Below are positions 8,220-16,806 of a DNA stretch of 64,000 nucleotides, piece after piece. The notes beneath the pieces were generated by a model. The model was not told the DNA's origin. It searched no databases and saw only the letters and a program-made list of their open reading frames with translations. The translations under genes and the position numbers were made by a program. Within the stretch, counting starts at the first letter, position 1, and every line of letters starts with the position of its first letter. The DNA is from JABDMH01 sp965223105 (GTDB lineage Bacteria; Bacteroidota; Bacteroidia; Chitinophagales; Saprospiraceae): assembly GCA_965223105.1 (NCBI GenBank), contig OZ244987.1, positions 6,510,001 through 6,574,000 of the forward strand, written 5' to 3'.

Positions 8220-8681
8220 ATGAAAGAAGATTCCTTACAACTAAGGCAAAAAGTAAAGGCACATGGCTACATCATAAAAGAATTTAAAGAAGAACCCCAT
8301 CTACTACTTTTTTCTCATCGAGATTTCCCTAATGCTGGGCTACAAGTACCAGGAGGTACTATTGCGGAAGGGGAAGAATTACAAATCGGGCTGCTTAGAG
8401 AAGTAAAAGAAGAATCGGGCTTATCGGAATTTAGTTCCATAAGCTATCTAGGGAAATCCATTTATATTGCAGAATCCAGGCATGAACTTCATGAGCGTCA
8501 TTTTTTTCAATTAAATTATGAGGGAGAGATGAGGAGTGATTTTTTTCATGAAGTTACTTCAGGAAAGGAGGACAAAGGCTTGATCTTTCATTACCGATGG
8601 GTACCTTTGAGTGACATTCCTAACTTGGCTGCAGACCAAGATTGCATGGTCTCACAAATAGAATACAGAAGAATACGTTGA
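8220..8681 (+). CDS. Nudix hydrolase
   Basis: The protein (153 residues from ATG 8220) carries a complete Nudix box: G in GGTIAEGEE, then REVKEESGL, matching G-x5-E-x7-R-E-U-x-E-E-x-G-U with all metal-binding glutamates. Nudix enzymes hydrolyse nucleoside diphosphates linked to another group. The N-terminal helix and IIKEFKEEPHLLLF strand are normal. I chose ATG 8220 over the in-frame GTG 8196 because the latter lies inside a dispersed repeat. The gene ends in TGA overlapping the TTG of the following methyltransferase, so the two form a coupled pair. The substrate cannot be predicted. Confidence 0.88.
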   Translation: MKEDSLQLRQKVKAHGYIIKEFKEEPHLLLFSHRDFPNAGLQVPGGTIAEGEELQIGLLREVKEESGLSEFSSISYLGKSIYIAESRHELHERHFFQLNYEGEMRSDFFHEVTSGKEDKGLIFHYRWVPLSDIPNLAADQDCMVSQIEYRRIR

Positions 8682-9310
8682 AAAATCTGAAAGAATATTA
8701 TTCGAATAGGGCGTTTGAGTATGAAAAGGTGTACCAAAAGCCTGAACGTCAAAAAGATCTTGCCGAAATTCGAAAGATTCTTCGTGAGGTATTCACCAAT
8801 CAAAGTGTATTGGAATTAGGTTGTGGTACCGGATATTGGACGAGAGAAATTTCTCACTCTGCCACCTCAATTACGGGAATTGATATTAGTGAATCAGTTC
8901 TGAATATTGCAGGAGAGAAAAAATATCAATGTCCCACGAAATTAATTCGGGGAAGCTACTATGATTTCAATCTCCAAGGACATACTGCAATTTTTGGAGG
9001 GTTTATCATCTCTCATATTCTTAAAGAGAATCTAAGAAATTTTGTGGAAAGGATTTTAGAATCGCCAGAATATGTTAAAGTCCTGTTTGTTGATAATCTA
9101 TTCGTAGAAGGGAACAATACTCCAATTACTCGGAAGGATGTGAATGGAAATACATACCAATTACGCAAATTAAAATCTGGCAGGACCTACGAGGTTTTAA
9201 AAAATTTTCCTTCCAAAGAGGAATGGAATCAAGTGATGGCTGATACCAATTTGGTGTTTACATATAAAGAATTGGAATACTTCTGGATACTTGAAATAAG
9301 AAAAAAATAG
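8678..9310 (+). CDS. Class I SAM-dependent methyltransferase
   Basis: This protein of about 210 residues has motif I VLELGCGTGYWTREI and the acidic motif II ITGIDISES, so it binds S-adenosylmethionine. I place the start at TTG 8678, whose last two bases begin the TGA stop of the Nudix gene. This gives a typical coupled TTGA junction. An earlier in-frame TTG at 8642 would overlap by 40 bases. The C-terminal half (RKDVNGNTYQLRKLKSGRTY) resembles small-molecule methyltransferases found beside Nudix genes. The substrate is unknown. Confidence 0.78.
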   Translation: MKNLKEYYSNRAFEYEKVYQKPERQKDLAEIRKILREVFTNQSVLELGCGTGYWTREISHSATSITGIDISESVLNIAGEKKYQCPTKLIRGSYYDFNLQGHTAIFGGFIISHILKENLRNFVERILESPEYVKVLFVDNLFVEGNNTPITRKDVNGNTYQLRKLKSGRTYEVLKNFPSKEEWNQVMADTNLVFTYKELEYFWILEIRKK

Positions 9311-9643
9311 TGCTCATGATATCGTCTACGCGCGCTAAGGCTTCGACTAGTGTGAAGTCGTGTCGGTATCTCGCATTAGGATGAAGACAGAAAGAGACCT
9401 TTTTGAGTTAGGCAATAAATAGAAAATGGATCAAAGAATTAAAAAAGAATGTTGGAGTTTCACACTTGGGGAACCTGCTTGGATGGTTAGCAGTCCAGGC
9501 GCGCTCGACGGAGCTCGCCAACCCGACCCGCGGGACTTTTCCTGTTAGCTTAGGGACTTGAAAATGTGACATAACCGTGTGCATGACGGACATGCCGCAA
9601 TCCACTTAGTTAAACCCGGTATACGGCACCTTCAATAAGGGCA
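9311..9643. other. Intergenic stretch containing a repeat
   Basis: No credible gene is seen. A GC-rich patch at 9490-9540 differs from the surroundings, and a minus-strand frame (9408-9605) there has no known family. The stretch contains repeat copy C (9380-9427) and ends in the promoter of the gene at 9697. Confidence 0.4.
9380..9427. repeat. Dispersed repeat, copy C (partial)
   Basis: The sequence GAAAGAGACCTTTTTGAGTT followed by AGGCA and TAGAAA matches the right half of the copy at 12917-12979. The left part with GTCCAGG is diverged. Confidence 0.4.
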
Positions 9644-9673
9644 TTGGTTCAGGAAGTCTAGTTTTTAATTTTG
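9644..9673 (+). promoter_or_regulatory. Bacteroidota sigma-A promoter before the methyltransferase gene
   Basis: TTG at 9644-9646 and TAATTTTG at 9666-9673 are separated by exactly 19 bases, matching the phylum's TTTG-N19-TAnnTTTG consensus. The gene starts 23 bases downstream at 9697. Confidence 0.6.
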
Positions 9674-9696
9674 TTAAAATATAAACTCTTAGAATA

Positions 9697-10332
9697 ATGA
9701 ATTTACTGAAAGCAATAGGAAAGCAGCTTAAATACCCAAGAGGGTTCCTTGGAAAAGTCGTGTTTGCGGTGATGACAAGATCGACTATTAGGCATGCACA
9801 GTGGACGGTCAATCTCATGGATATACAACCGGATGACGATATCATTGAAATCGGTTTTGGCAACGGGGCTAACATAAAGTTACTCTTACAACAGGCACCC
9901 AAGGGTTCCGTTACGGGAGTCGAAGTATCAGACACGGCAATGGAAATGGCCTCCAAGAAAAACGCCAAAGCCATTTTAGAGGGTAAGGTGAAACTTCATA
10001 AGACTGCAGGCAACGCATTGCCTTTTGAAGACGGTACATTTGACAAGGCATGCACAGTAGCCACGGCTTACGTGATTGAAGATCCTGGTGCGGTATTTAA
10101 AGAAATGTACCGTGTGCTCAAGCCCACAGGTTGGGCGGCCGTGACCTTTCCGGTCCGCGAAAATTTCATGAGGTTTAAACCGGTTGTGGCGGAAGGGTTT
10201 CACCTGCATAAGCTTGCGGATCTTGAAAAAGCATTCCGCGATGCGGGTTTTGTCAATTGTAGAACCGAAAACAATGACCAAGTTAAATTTGGTGCGCAAT
10301 GTATGCTTGGAGAGAAACCTGCTGGAAACTAA
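9697..10332 (+). CDS. SAM-dependent methyltransferase (Methyltransf_11 type)
   Basis: The 211-residue protein carries IIEIGFGNGANIKLLL (motif I, about residue 49), TGVEVSDTAMEMA, and LPFEDGTFDKACTVATAY (motif IV), ending with YRVLKPTGW. This is the classical arrangement of UbiE/COQ5-like class I methyltransferases. A strong promoter lies directly upstream and the BASS transporter gene starts 9 bases after the stop, so the two are probably one transcript. The acceptor is unknown. Confidence 0.85.
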   Translation: MNLLKAIGKQLKYPRGFLGKVVFAVMTRSTIRHAQWTVNLMDIQPDDDIIEIGFGNGANIKLLLQQAPKGSVTGVEVSDTAMEMASKKNAKAILEGKVKLHKTAGNALPFEDGTFDKACTVATAYVIEDPGAVFKEMYRVLKPTGWAAVTFPVRENFMRFKPVVAEGFHLHKLADLEKAFRDAGFVNCRTENNDQVKFGAQCMLGEKPAGN

Positions 10333-10341
10333 TAAAGGCTC

Positions 10342-11247
10342 ATGGAAGACATCAATCAAATACCTTTTAATTTCGACCCACGAATTGGCTTAATTGTCGG
10401 TATCATGGTGGGGTTTCTGGTTTTTGCAGTGTCGCTGGACCTGAAATGGGAAAAGTTGTTGAGCGTTCTCAAAAAGCCAAAAGCGCCAGTGATAGGGTTG
10501 ATTGCTCAGTTTGGAATCCTGCCTACCGTTGCCTTTCTGGCCGGATTGTACTTGACTGATTCACCCAGTATCGCACTCGGACTCTTACTGGTCACTTGTT
10601 GTCCAGGCGGAGCGCTATCTAACTACCTTACCGGTATTGCAAAAGGCGATGTAGCCACTTCCATAAGTATGACCACAGTTTCTACTCTTTTTAGTATCAT
10701 ACTTACACCGCTTTTATTCGCTTCTTGGGTATCCATGAATCCTTCCACGGTTGGGGTACTTCAAGATATCAGCATGGATCCACAACGGGTGATCATGACC
10801 TTGTTGATCATGTTGGTTATCCCAGTCACTGCCGGTATGCTAATGCGTGCAAAACGGCCCATTACCGCCGATCGAATCCGGAGTGCGGTGCGTGTAATAG
10901 CAGGGATCGTGTTCGCTGTGATTGTTGCAGTCATCATTGGGAGCAACTTTAAGTCCCTTGCGCTTTTAGCTCAAACTGCGCTATCTCCTGTTCTTTTCAC
11001 TTTTGTGTTTGCGGTCGGCCTAGGTTGGGGAATCGGATGGCTGGCTGGACTTATGGCAGCTGAACGCAGAGCTGTGGCTATTGAGGTCGCCTTCCAAAAC
11101 GTTGCCCTCGCCATTGGGCTTGGCATTACATTTTTCCCCACTCTTGGAGGCATCGTGGCTGTCTCTATTTTATGGGGAATAGTGCATCTAACCTTAGGAT
11201 TTGGTCTGGCTATGGCATGGAATCAAGTCAAAATAGGGAAAAGGTAG
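10342..11247 (+). CDS. Bile acid:sodium symporter family (BASS) transporter
   Basis: The 301-residue integral membrane protein has about nine or ten hydrophobic helices and the family motif LLVTCCPGGALSNYLT (about residues 90-105), part of the sodium- and substrate-binding crossover of PF01758. A second marker is VAFQNVALAIGLG near residue 252. Members move organic acids with sodium. Bacterial relatives carry pantoate, 2-keto acids or sterol-like acids. The gene begins 9 bases after a methyltransferase, and the pair may handle one methylated metabolite, though that is inference. Confidence 0.88.
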   Translation: MEDINQIPFNFDPRIGLIVGIMVGFLVFAVSLDLKWEKLLSVLKKPKAPVIGLIAQFGILPTVAFLAGLYLTDSPSIALGLLLVTCCPGGALSNYLTGIAKGDVATSISMTTVSTLFSIILTPLLFASWVSMNPSTVGVLQDISMDPQRVIMTLLIMLVIPVTAGMLMRAKRPITADRIRSAVRVIAGIVFAVIVAVIIGSNFKSLALLAQTALSPVLFTFVFAVGLGWGIGWLAGLMAAERRAVAIEVAFQNVALAIGLGITFFPTLGGIVAVSILWGIVHLTLGFGLAMAWNQVKIGKR

Positions 11248-11415
11248 ATGAAAAAGGAGAAAGCCAACCGCATAATGAGGGGTATAAAACTTAAAAACGG
11301 ACAAGGCTTTTCCCAAATTCGCATTGTTAGGAAACTCCCTCTTGGTGGTCAGGTAAGCAGCTACCTAATGCCCTACGTTTCATCCTGGGACGTGATGCCC
11401 AATTGATGTAGATCA

Positions 11416-11446
11416 TTGTTTCCATTTTGCTTTCATCATAGCTTTA
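11416..11446 (+). promoter_or_regulatory. Possible sigma-A promoter before the gene at 11480
   Basis: TTG at 11416-11418 and TAGCTTTA at 11439-11446 are 20 bases apart. The second box has one mismatch to TAnnTTTG. Confidence 0.3.
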
Positions 11447-11479
11447 CTCTAGATCGTTCTTACTACTAAGACCATTACT

Positions 11480-12628
11480 ATGCAACAGTGGCGCACTTTG
11501 ATCTTATCAATAACCCTAGTAGCTTCTTCTTGCAATACTGATGAAGTTATGGATGTTAAGCGGGTAGAAACATTGATAGAAAGAGATTTGGTTCGGTTTA
11601 CAACATCTGAGCTTCCATCTGAGATTATTAATGCATCAAATAATGTAAAACTTGTCTTCCTAGGTGAAACTCACTACTTACAACAACATCACGAATATCT
11701 GTTAACCATTGTGGAGGAGGTACAACCCGCTGGCTTTACGGTATTAGCCGATGAGCTATCTCAGGCATTAAGCTGGATGGCCGAAGATTATGTATCAGGT
11801 GAGTTGAATGATGTTCCCGAATATTTACGATTTCTTGACAACCATTTATTAGAAGCGCTGAGGAAACGAAATGCAGAGGCAGGCGAGATGGTCCAATTGA
11901 CGTATTTTGATGCCAATCAAAAAGGTACTTTCCCACTTTCCCTTGATGAAATTGCCAAGATTGTCGGACAGGATGAATGGATAAACATAGTCGATGATAT
12001 TCCTGTGGATACGGAAAATTACCAACAAAAACTCGAAGAATTACATCAACAACTGACAACAAGCCCGGATGTTTTTCTAAGCAAATGGGGCAATAAGTGG
12101 TACCACAGAATTTTCGACATGGTTAAGGTTGAAATGGCCAGTATTGCATGGCGAAAAAGCGGAAGGGATGTACTAAGGGAGGACATCATGAAAGACAACC
12201 TGGATAAGCTCGAAAATGATCATCAAAAGATATTGGTTAATTGTGGCATGTATCATGCACAGAAAGAAACCTTTATGGGTTCTTCCATTACCCGATTAGC
12301 GGGCTATTACGAGCCCACTGAAGTCTATGCGATTGCCTTTTCAGCAATCAAAGGCGAACGAATACATAACTTTTTTGATGAAAATACGATCCAGTTTAAC
12401 ATCCCAAAAGAAGCTCAAAGAGAAAACTTAATTAGAGTTATGGGAGAAATTGCTGGAAACACAATGGCATTCCTGGAAATGACAGACCCGGAATATAAAG
12501 AAGTGTTTGATGTAATGTATGTTTCAGGCTCCTCACACAAAGTGCCACCTGGCAAGCAGTTTGATGCCATCATAACTTACCCCAATGTAACCCTTTTATC
12601 CAGCATGACAGAGTTCAGCTATAAGTGA
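11480..12628 (+). CDS. Lipoprotein with EreA/ChaN-like hydrolase fold
   Basis: The 382-residue protein begins with a lipobox (TLVASSC, Cys 18). The core reads LVFLGETHYLQQHHEYLL, the G-E-x-H opening of the erythromycin esterase/ChaN/TraB-like superfamily. Later come REDIMKDNLDKL and ILVNCGMYHAQK, which line up with the R-D-x-x-M-x-x-N and A-H-N-x-H regions of EreA. The known members hydrolyse macrolide lactones or bind haem-iron. Here the anchoring points to an envelope role that I cannot name. A second member of the superfamily, with N-E-A-H instead of G-E-T-H, lies at 25348. Confidence 0.65.
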   Translation: MQQWRTLILSITLVASSCNTDEVMDVKRVETLIERDLVRFTTSELPSEIINASNNVKLVFLGETHYLQQHHEYLLTIVEEVQPAGFTVLADELSQALSWMAEDYVSGELNDVPEYLRFLDNHLLEALRKRNAEAGEMVQLTYFDANQKGTFPLSLDEIAKIVGQDEWINIVDDIPVDTENYQQKLEELHQQLTTSPDVFLSKWGNKWYHRIFDMVKVEMASIAWRKSGRDVLREDIMKDNLDKLENDHQKILVNCGMYHAQKETFMGSSITRLAGYYEPTEVYAIAFSAIKGERIHNFFDENTIQFNIPKEAQRENLIRVMGEIAGNTMAFLEMTDPEYKEVFDVMYVSGSSHKVPPGKQFDAIITYPNVTLLSSMTEFSYK

Positions 12629-13285
12629 AATAGTCAATCCGCTATGCATTGTAGTTGCCGGAAAAAATTTATTGGTTACCATCTTTCTGGCCAGCTGAAT
12701 TTCCCCTACTCAGGTACAATAGGTCTATAGCGACAGGGTGTAACAGACGCTAAACATTCATGGGGTGATCTGCTTACTAGCAAAAATGCTGTTACTATGG
12801 TCTGCACTCCGCATTGATATTTGCCAAGGTCAGTAATCAAATCCCCCAATTGTTAAGAAAATGCAGACCAAACCATCAGGACTGTGTTTCAGATCCAAGG
12901 GAGCAGTAAATAACGGGATGTCCAGGCTTTTGGAAAGATAGACCCAGATATTCCTTTGAGTTAGGCAGCAACTAGAAAGTCCGTCTAGCGATAATTCACT
13001 AAAATAAAATTCTACCAAAATGTACCTTTATTAAATTTATTGATGTAGAATATTTACCTTAGTTTCTATAGATGCATTGTTCCCAATTAAAATTAGAGTC
13101 TAGAGACGTAGCAATTATATATATTGAGGAAGTGGTTAACGAAAAACATTCGAATTACTTGATCACGTGTTCGCAGATATATTTCTTAGACAGGACCTTT
13201 AATATTTTGCTTTTGATAATATTTACTCCTTGTATTTCAGATCCGACGACAAAATAGTCACTGCATTAAACAAACAGAACTAAAT
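12629..13285. other. Intergenic stretch with repeat copy B
   Basis: The stretch becomes strongly AT-rich after 12970. I see no credible gene. Short open frames (12830-13018 minus, 13072-13257 plus) match nothing I know. It contains the most complete copy of the dispersed repeat. Confidence 0.4.
12917..12979. repeat. Dispersed repeat, copy B (longest copy)
   Basis: The copy contains GATGTCCAGGCTTTTGGAAA, then ATTCCTTTGAGTTAGGCAG and ACTAGAAAG. Its left half matches 8159-8199 and its right half matches 9380-9427. Confidence 0.5.
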
Positions 13286-13864
13286 ATGGAAAAAGTGGAA
13301 AGATATATAGACAAAGCTAAAAAGTGGAAAGAAGAGACCGTAATGTTGAGAGAAATTTGTCTTGAATGTGGACTTCAAGAAGATTTTAAATGGATGCACC
13401 CTTGCTATACTTATCAAGGTAAAAACATAGTGCTAATTCATGGATTTAAGGAGTATTGTGCTTTACTTTTTCACAAAGGAGCATTACTAAAAGATACCGA
13501 GAAGATTTTGGTGCAACAGACTAAAAATGTACAATCGGCTCGTCAAATACGATTTACAGACAAGAAGCAAATTACTGACTTGAAAGAAGTTATCAAAGCA
13601 TATGTTTTTGAAGCAATTGAAGTCGAAAAAGCAGGATTGGAGGTCAAAATGAAAAAGACTTCAGAATATGAAATGCCCGAAGAACTTGAAAAAGCATTTG
13701 AAAACAATCTTGAATTTAAAACTGCATTTTACGATTTAACACCTGGAAGACAAAGGGGCTATTTACTGTACTTTTCGGAAGCCAAACAATCCAAAACACG
13801 TACTTCTAGAATTGAGAAGGCAAAGCCGAAAATCTTTGACGGAAAAGGACATACCGAACGATAA
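13286..13864 (+). CDS. YdeI/OmpD-associated family protein (DUF1801-type fold)
   Basis: The 192-residue protein has a DUF1801/YdhG-like core (VLIHGFKEYCALLFHKGALL, about residues 48-67) followed by the characteristic tail PEELEKAFENN, LTPGRQRGYLLYFSEAK and TRTSRIEKAKPKIFDGKG. This two-part layout is typical of the YdeI family, which is widespread but of unclear biochemical function. The coding sequence is AT-rich. A second, more distant YdeI-like protein is encoded at 51609-52208. The start ATG follows an AT-rich leader. Confidence 0.82.
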   Translation: MEKVERYIDKAKKWKEETVMLREICLECGLQEDFKWMHPCYTYQGKNIVLIHGFKEYCALLFHKGALLKDTEKILVQQTKNVQSARQIRFTDKKQITDLKEVIKAYVFEAIEVEKAGLEVKMKKTSEYEMPEELEKAFENNLEFKTAFYDLTPGRQRGYLLYFSEAKQSKTRTSRIEKAKPKIFDGKGHTER

Positions 13865-13888
13865 AAAATAGCGTTCTTTGGTCATTCC

Positions 13889-14356
13889 GTGTCCATACCC
13901 CTGGAAGCCTTTGTAAAATTATTTGATTTTGATAACACCAATGACAGTACACGAGTTGAACGGAGAAAAATATGGACTCAAATGCACGAATTATCGAATG
14001 GACCATTTATTCATTATATGTTTACAAGATTCATGGAAGGTGATAATAAAACCAAGATCGATGAACTGGATAAGTTAATTGAGTTCTGTGAAGAATATAA
14101 TTTTAATCATGCTGCGACTGCGGCTTATAATTATAAAGGTTATTTACTAAAATATGAGGGTAATCTTGAAGCAGCGGCTGAGGCTATTCAGAGAGGTGTT
14201 AATCTACATCCAGATGGATACAACCCTGTTGATTCAAGAGCAGAATTCTATTTATACGCTGGTGACACAGTGAAAGCTATCTCAACTTATCATAAGGTAC
14301 TAGAAAAATATCCTTATGCTCAATATACCTTAGATCAACTGAAGAAACTGGAGTAA
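13889..14356 (+). CDS. TPR-containing protein, probably a C-terminal remnant
   Basis: The frame encodes 155 residues starting with GTG, 24 bases after the previous stop and in the same frame. Residues 85-150 form two tetratricopeptide repeats, visible as AATAAYNYKGYLLKYEGN and DSRAEFYLYAGDTVKAIST. There is no signal peptide or complete N-terminal domain, although similar TPR tails usually follow a larger secreted hydrolase. I therefore suspect a 5'-truncated gene, but a short stand-alone TPR protein is possible. No promoter box is evident. Confidence 0.5.
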   Translation: MSIPLEAFVKLFDFDNTNDSTRVERRKIWTQMHELSNGPFIHYMFTRFMEGDNKTKIDELDKLIEFCEEYNFNHAATAAYNYKGYLLKYEGNLEAAAEAIQRGVNLHPDGYNPVDSRAEFYLYAGDTVKAISTYHKVLEKYPYAQYTLDQLKKLE

Positions 14357-14493
14357 CCTAAAACTATCCTTAACCTGGCAGATCGAGAAGGCAGGAGTGA
14401 AGCAGGGTCGGCCTAGAAAACTACGATAACTGTCCAATTGAAAACAATGGAAATCTGATTCAACTCGGCAAAACCAAGTAAAATGACTTTGTT

Positions 14494-15363
14494 ATGAAAA
14501 AGAATATGTTCCCAATCATGTTGCTATGCCTGTGGGTGAGTGCCCTGGCTCAACAAACTTCTGTTGAAACTACAATTATCGATGTCATCAAGAAAGAATC
14601 GGATGCATTAGTGAAATTTGACCATGATTTGTGGTCGAATACCTGGTTACAAGATGAAACAGCAACCTTAACAACCCCAACAGGGGTTATATACAGTGGG
14701 TTTCAAGAAATCAGTCAATGGGCAGGTTTAGAAAACACCAGAAAGCCTTTCACATCTAAAATAGAACAAACCAACTTTAAGGTCAAAGTGTATGACGAAT
14801 CTGCCTGGACAACCTACGATGAAACCATTTACGATAACGATGGTGAAGTTTTAATGAAGTTTTTAATCACGAAAATCCTTGAACATGTAAGCGGTGAATG
14901 GAAAATCGTACACACTTCAATCATTGACAACTCTAATGATGAAGAGGCAAACAAGGCCATGATTAATCAATGGATTGAGGCTCGAAATACAAATGACCTG
15001 GAAGCTGCTCTACGGTTTTGGCCCGAGGATACGCATGACGGCATGAGTATGGCGTTTAACGGCATAACGGAAGGGTTTCCCGACGTCCAAATCATTGTAG
15101 ATGATATGTTTGCCCTCAATAATAAAGTCGCTTTACGCTGGACTTTCAAAGGTACACATCATGGAACCTTTCAAAAAATTCCAGCTACGGGCAAAGAGGT
15201 TACATGGAAGGGAATAGATATTTACACCATTACGGATGGGAAAATAACTTCACTTGATCGAGCAGCGGACTGGTCTGCACTCATGATTCAACTTAATGAT
15301 CAATGGCAGCCACAGTCTATGCCTTACTACCAGCAGTTTTCAAAAAGTGATAAAAAGAAGTAG
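14494..15363 (+). CDS. Secreted protein with two NTF2/SnoaL-like domains
   Basis: The 289-residue protein has a clear signal peptide ending in SALAQQ (about residue 21). Residues 25-150 look like a DUF4440/SnoaL-type cone fold (SDALVKFDHDLWSNTWL, then GEWKIVHTSII). Residues 155-275 form a second one with the ester-cyclase-like pattern GITEGFPDVQIIVDDMFA and GTHHGTFQKIPATGKEV. The second matches the SnoaL/AknH polyketide-cyclase-like family, often of unknown function in secreted form. An exported protein with two different NTF2 folds suggests binding of a small hydrophobic ligand. No catalytic assignment is possible. Confidence 0.75.
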   Translation: MKKNMFPIMLLCLWVSALAQQTSVETTIIDVIKKESDALVKFDHDLWSNTWLQDETATLTTPTGVIYSGFQEISQWAGLENTRKPFTSKIEQTNFKVKVYDESAWTTYDETIYDNDGEVLMKFLITKILEHVSGEWKIVHTSIIDNSNDEEANKAMINQWIEARNTNDLEAALRFWPEDTHDGMSMAFNGITEGFPDVQIIVDDMFALNNKVALRWTFKGTHHGTFQKIPATGKEVTWKGIDIYTITDGKITSLDRAADWSALMIQLNDQWQPQSMPYYQQFSKSDKKK

Positions 15364-15387
15364 TCAATAACCCGAAATTTCCCATTC

Positions 15388-15798
15388 ATGAAGTACATTA
15401 AATTCATAGGGCTAATCCTCTTATTGCTCTTGGCGGCAGCTGCAATTTACATTATTTATACGCCTGGAATACACCGGGACCCAGACCCTGGCCCAGACTT
15501 TGCCCATGAAGGGCTCGATGATATAAAATATGGGAAGTGCGATAAAATCAGGGAGTATATTCCCTTGAAAGATGGTACACAACTTGCTGCTACGATCCTA
15601 CTTCCCAATCATACTGATACCCAAAAATTTCCTGGAATTCTTGAATATTTACCCTATGCAGGTAGTGGAGTAGTACCAGAGATGTCATGGATGGAGAGAA
15701 TAATATTCAAGGTACTCTCCGATGTCCTAGACACATCGGGTTTGGTTACCCAACTTCAGTTCGTTCATCTTTTATCGGCTGTCACCCCGGCCACCTAA
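15388..15798 (+). pseudogene. Truncated CocE/NonD-type X-Pro dipeptidyl-peptidase (S15) gene
   Basis: The frame encodes 136 residues. A membrane-targeting leader (about residues 4-25) is followed by IPLKDGTQLAATILLPN and FPGILEYLPYAGSG, the start of an S15/CocE alpha/beta-hydrolase domain. Full-length relatives have 550-650 residues with a G-x-S-x-x-G nucleophile elbow. All of that is missing. Similarity to the family ends near residue 115 and the last 20 residues look random. The break lies shortly before a terminator-like hairpin and an intron-derived fragment at 15885, suggesting that an insertion or recombination destroyed the gene. Confidence 0.72.
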
Positions 15799-15822
15799 CA
15801 GAGGTGCTTTCAGTCTTTCACT

Positions 15823-15842
15823 AAAATGCCGGCGGCATTTTT
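15823..15842. terminator. Stem-loop with T-run (terminator-like)
   Basis: AAAATGCC-GGC-GGCATTTT is a perfect 8 bp stem with a three-base loop, flanked by A and T runs on both sides, so it could act in either direction. It lies just after the truncated S15 gene. Confidence 0.55.
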
Positions 15843-15884
15843 CCTGCGGAATGATCCTTCTTTCCAACCCTACCCTTTAACTAT

Positions 15885-15932
15885 TCCTCATTCTGTGTAC
15901 TTTTAACGAAATGATTTAGTAGCCATTGAAGG
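15885..15932 (-). mobile_element. 48-base fragment of the intron-like element (5' region)
   Basis: This stretch, containing CATTCTGTGTACTTTTAAC and TAGTAGCCATT, matches 3111-3158 of the intron-like element with only a few changes, in the same orientation. Neither the intron 5' end nor further internal sequence is present. Confidence 0.5.
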
Positions 15933-16058
15933 CCACAAAATGTTTGATTGTTTCACAGTTCCATTCCGAAGATCCAAATTGTTGGGAAGGATTGGGTTTA
16001 CATTTCAATATTAACCTATATGGAAGCACATAGTGTCAGATATGCCCTCAAGCTTTTG

Positions 16059-16766
16059 ATGAAGTTCTTTTATGTACTGCCGTTGATGGTATGTTCATTC
16101 ACTTTGCGTAGTCAATCTCTCGAAGGTGCCTGGCATTGGGAAGGGGAAAATGCAGAGGGTCTTGATATTCAAGCTGTTGTGATATTCATGAGTGGATTTC
16201 AAGTGGCAACCTGGTATGGAATGGATGGACGATTTATCGAGACCAATGGAGGAACCTATGCTTTCGATGGTCAGACCGTTACTGAGGTGACCGAATTTCA
16301 CTCCTCCGATTCATCCCGGGTAGGTAAGGAGACATCCTTTGAAGTCAGCCTCAGCGACAATGAATTGTTGATCCCGGCACTAGATATGTCGTGGAAACGG
16401 ATTGATGACGGCAGTCCGGGAAAGCTATCGGGACCCTGGCTGTTTTCGGGTCGAGAGCAAGATGGAGAGATCCAGAGGCGGGATACAAATCGGCCACGAA
16501 AAACCATGAAGCTATTGTCTGGCACAAGATTTCAATGGATCGCCTACAATACCGCTACTAAGGAATTCTCGGGAACAGGGGGAGGCACCTATAAGACCGA
16601 AGATGGAAAATACGTTGAACAGATCGAATTCTTTTCGCGGGATGATTCACGAGTCGGAGCGAGTCTGGAATTTGACTATAAAATCAAGGATGGAGAGTGG
16701 CATCATTCTGGAAAGAGCAGCCGGGGTGACCCCATGTATGAGATCTGGGTACGGAGAAAGAAATAA
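16059..16766 (+). CDS. Secreted protein with two tandem lipocalin-like repeats
   Basis: From ATG 16059 the product has 235 residues and begins with a signal peptide ending LRSQS. An upstream in-frame start would only lengthen the leader. The mature part is a duplication of a roughly 100-residue unit. LEGAW, GGTYAFDGQTVTEVTEF and DSSRVG in the first half recur as LSGPW, GGTYKTEDGKYVEQIEF and DSRVG in the second. Each unit looks like a small beta-barrel of the lipocalin-like type common in secreted Bacteroidota proteins. It is convergent with the flavin operon at 16807-24051. The function is unknown and ligand binding is plausible. Confidence 0.7.
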   Translation: MKFFYVLPLMVCSFTLRSQSLEGAWHWEGENAEGLDIQAVVIFMSGFQVATWYGMDGRFIETNGGTYAFDGQTVTEVTEFHSSDSSRVGKETSFEVSLSDNELLIPALDMSWKRIDDGSPGKLSGPWLFSGREQDGEIQRRDTNRPRKTMKLLSGTRFQWIAYNTATKEFSGTGGGTYKTEDGKYVEQIEFFSRDDSRVGASLEFDYKIKDGEWHHSGKSSRGDPMYEIWVRRKK

Positions 16767-16806
16767 CACCAGGCTTCTTAATTGGAATTACAACGATAGG
16801 ATAAGG

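Noticed and set aside
9408..9605. Minus-strand 65-residue frame in the GC-rich patch
   Set aside because: The sequence is of a kind often mistaken for a gene near repeats and has no domain.
13072..13257. Plus-strand 61-residue frame
   Set aside because: AT-rich and hydrophobic by composition, with no clear signal or partner.
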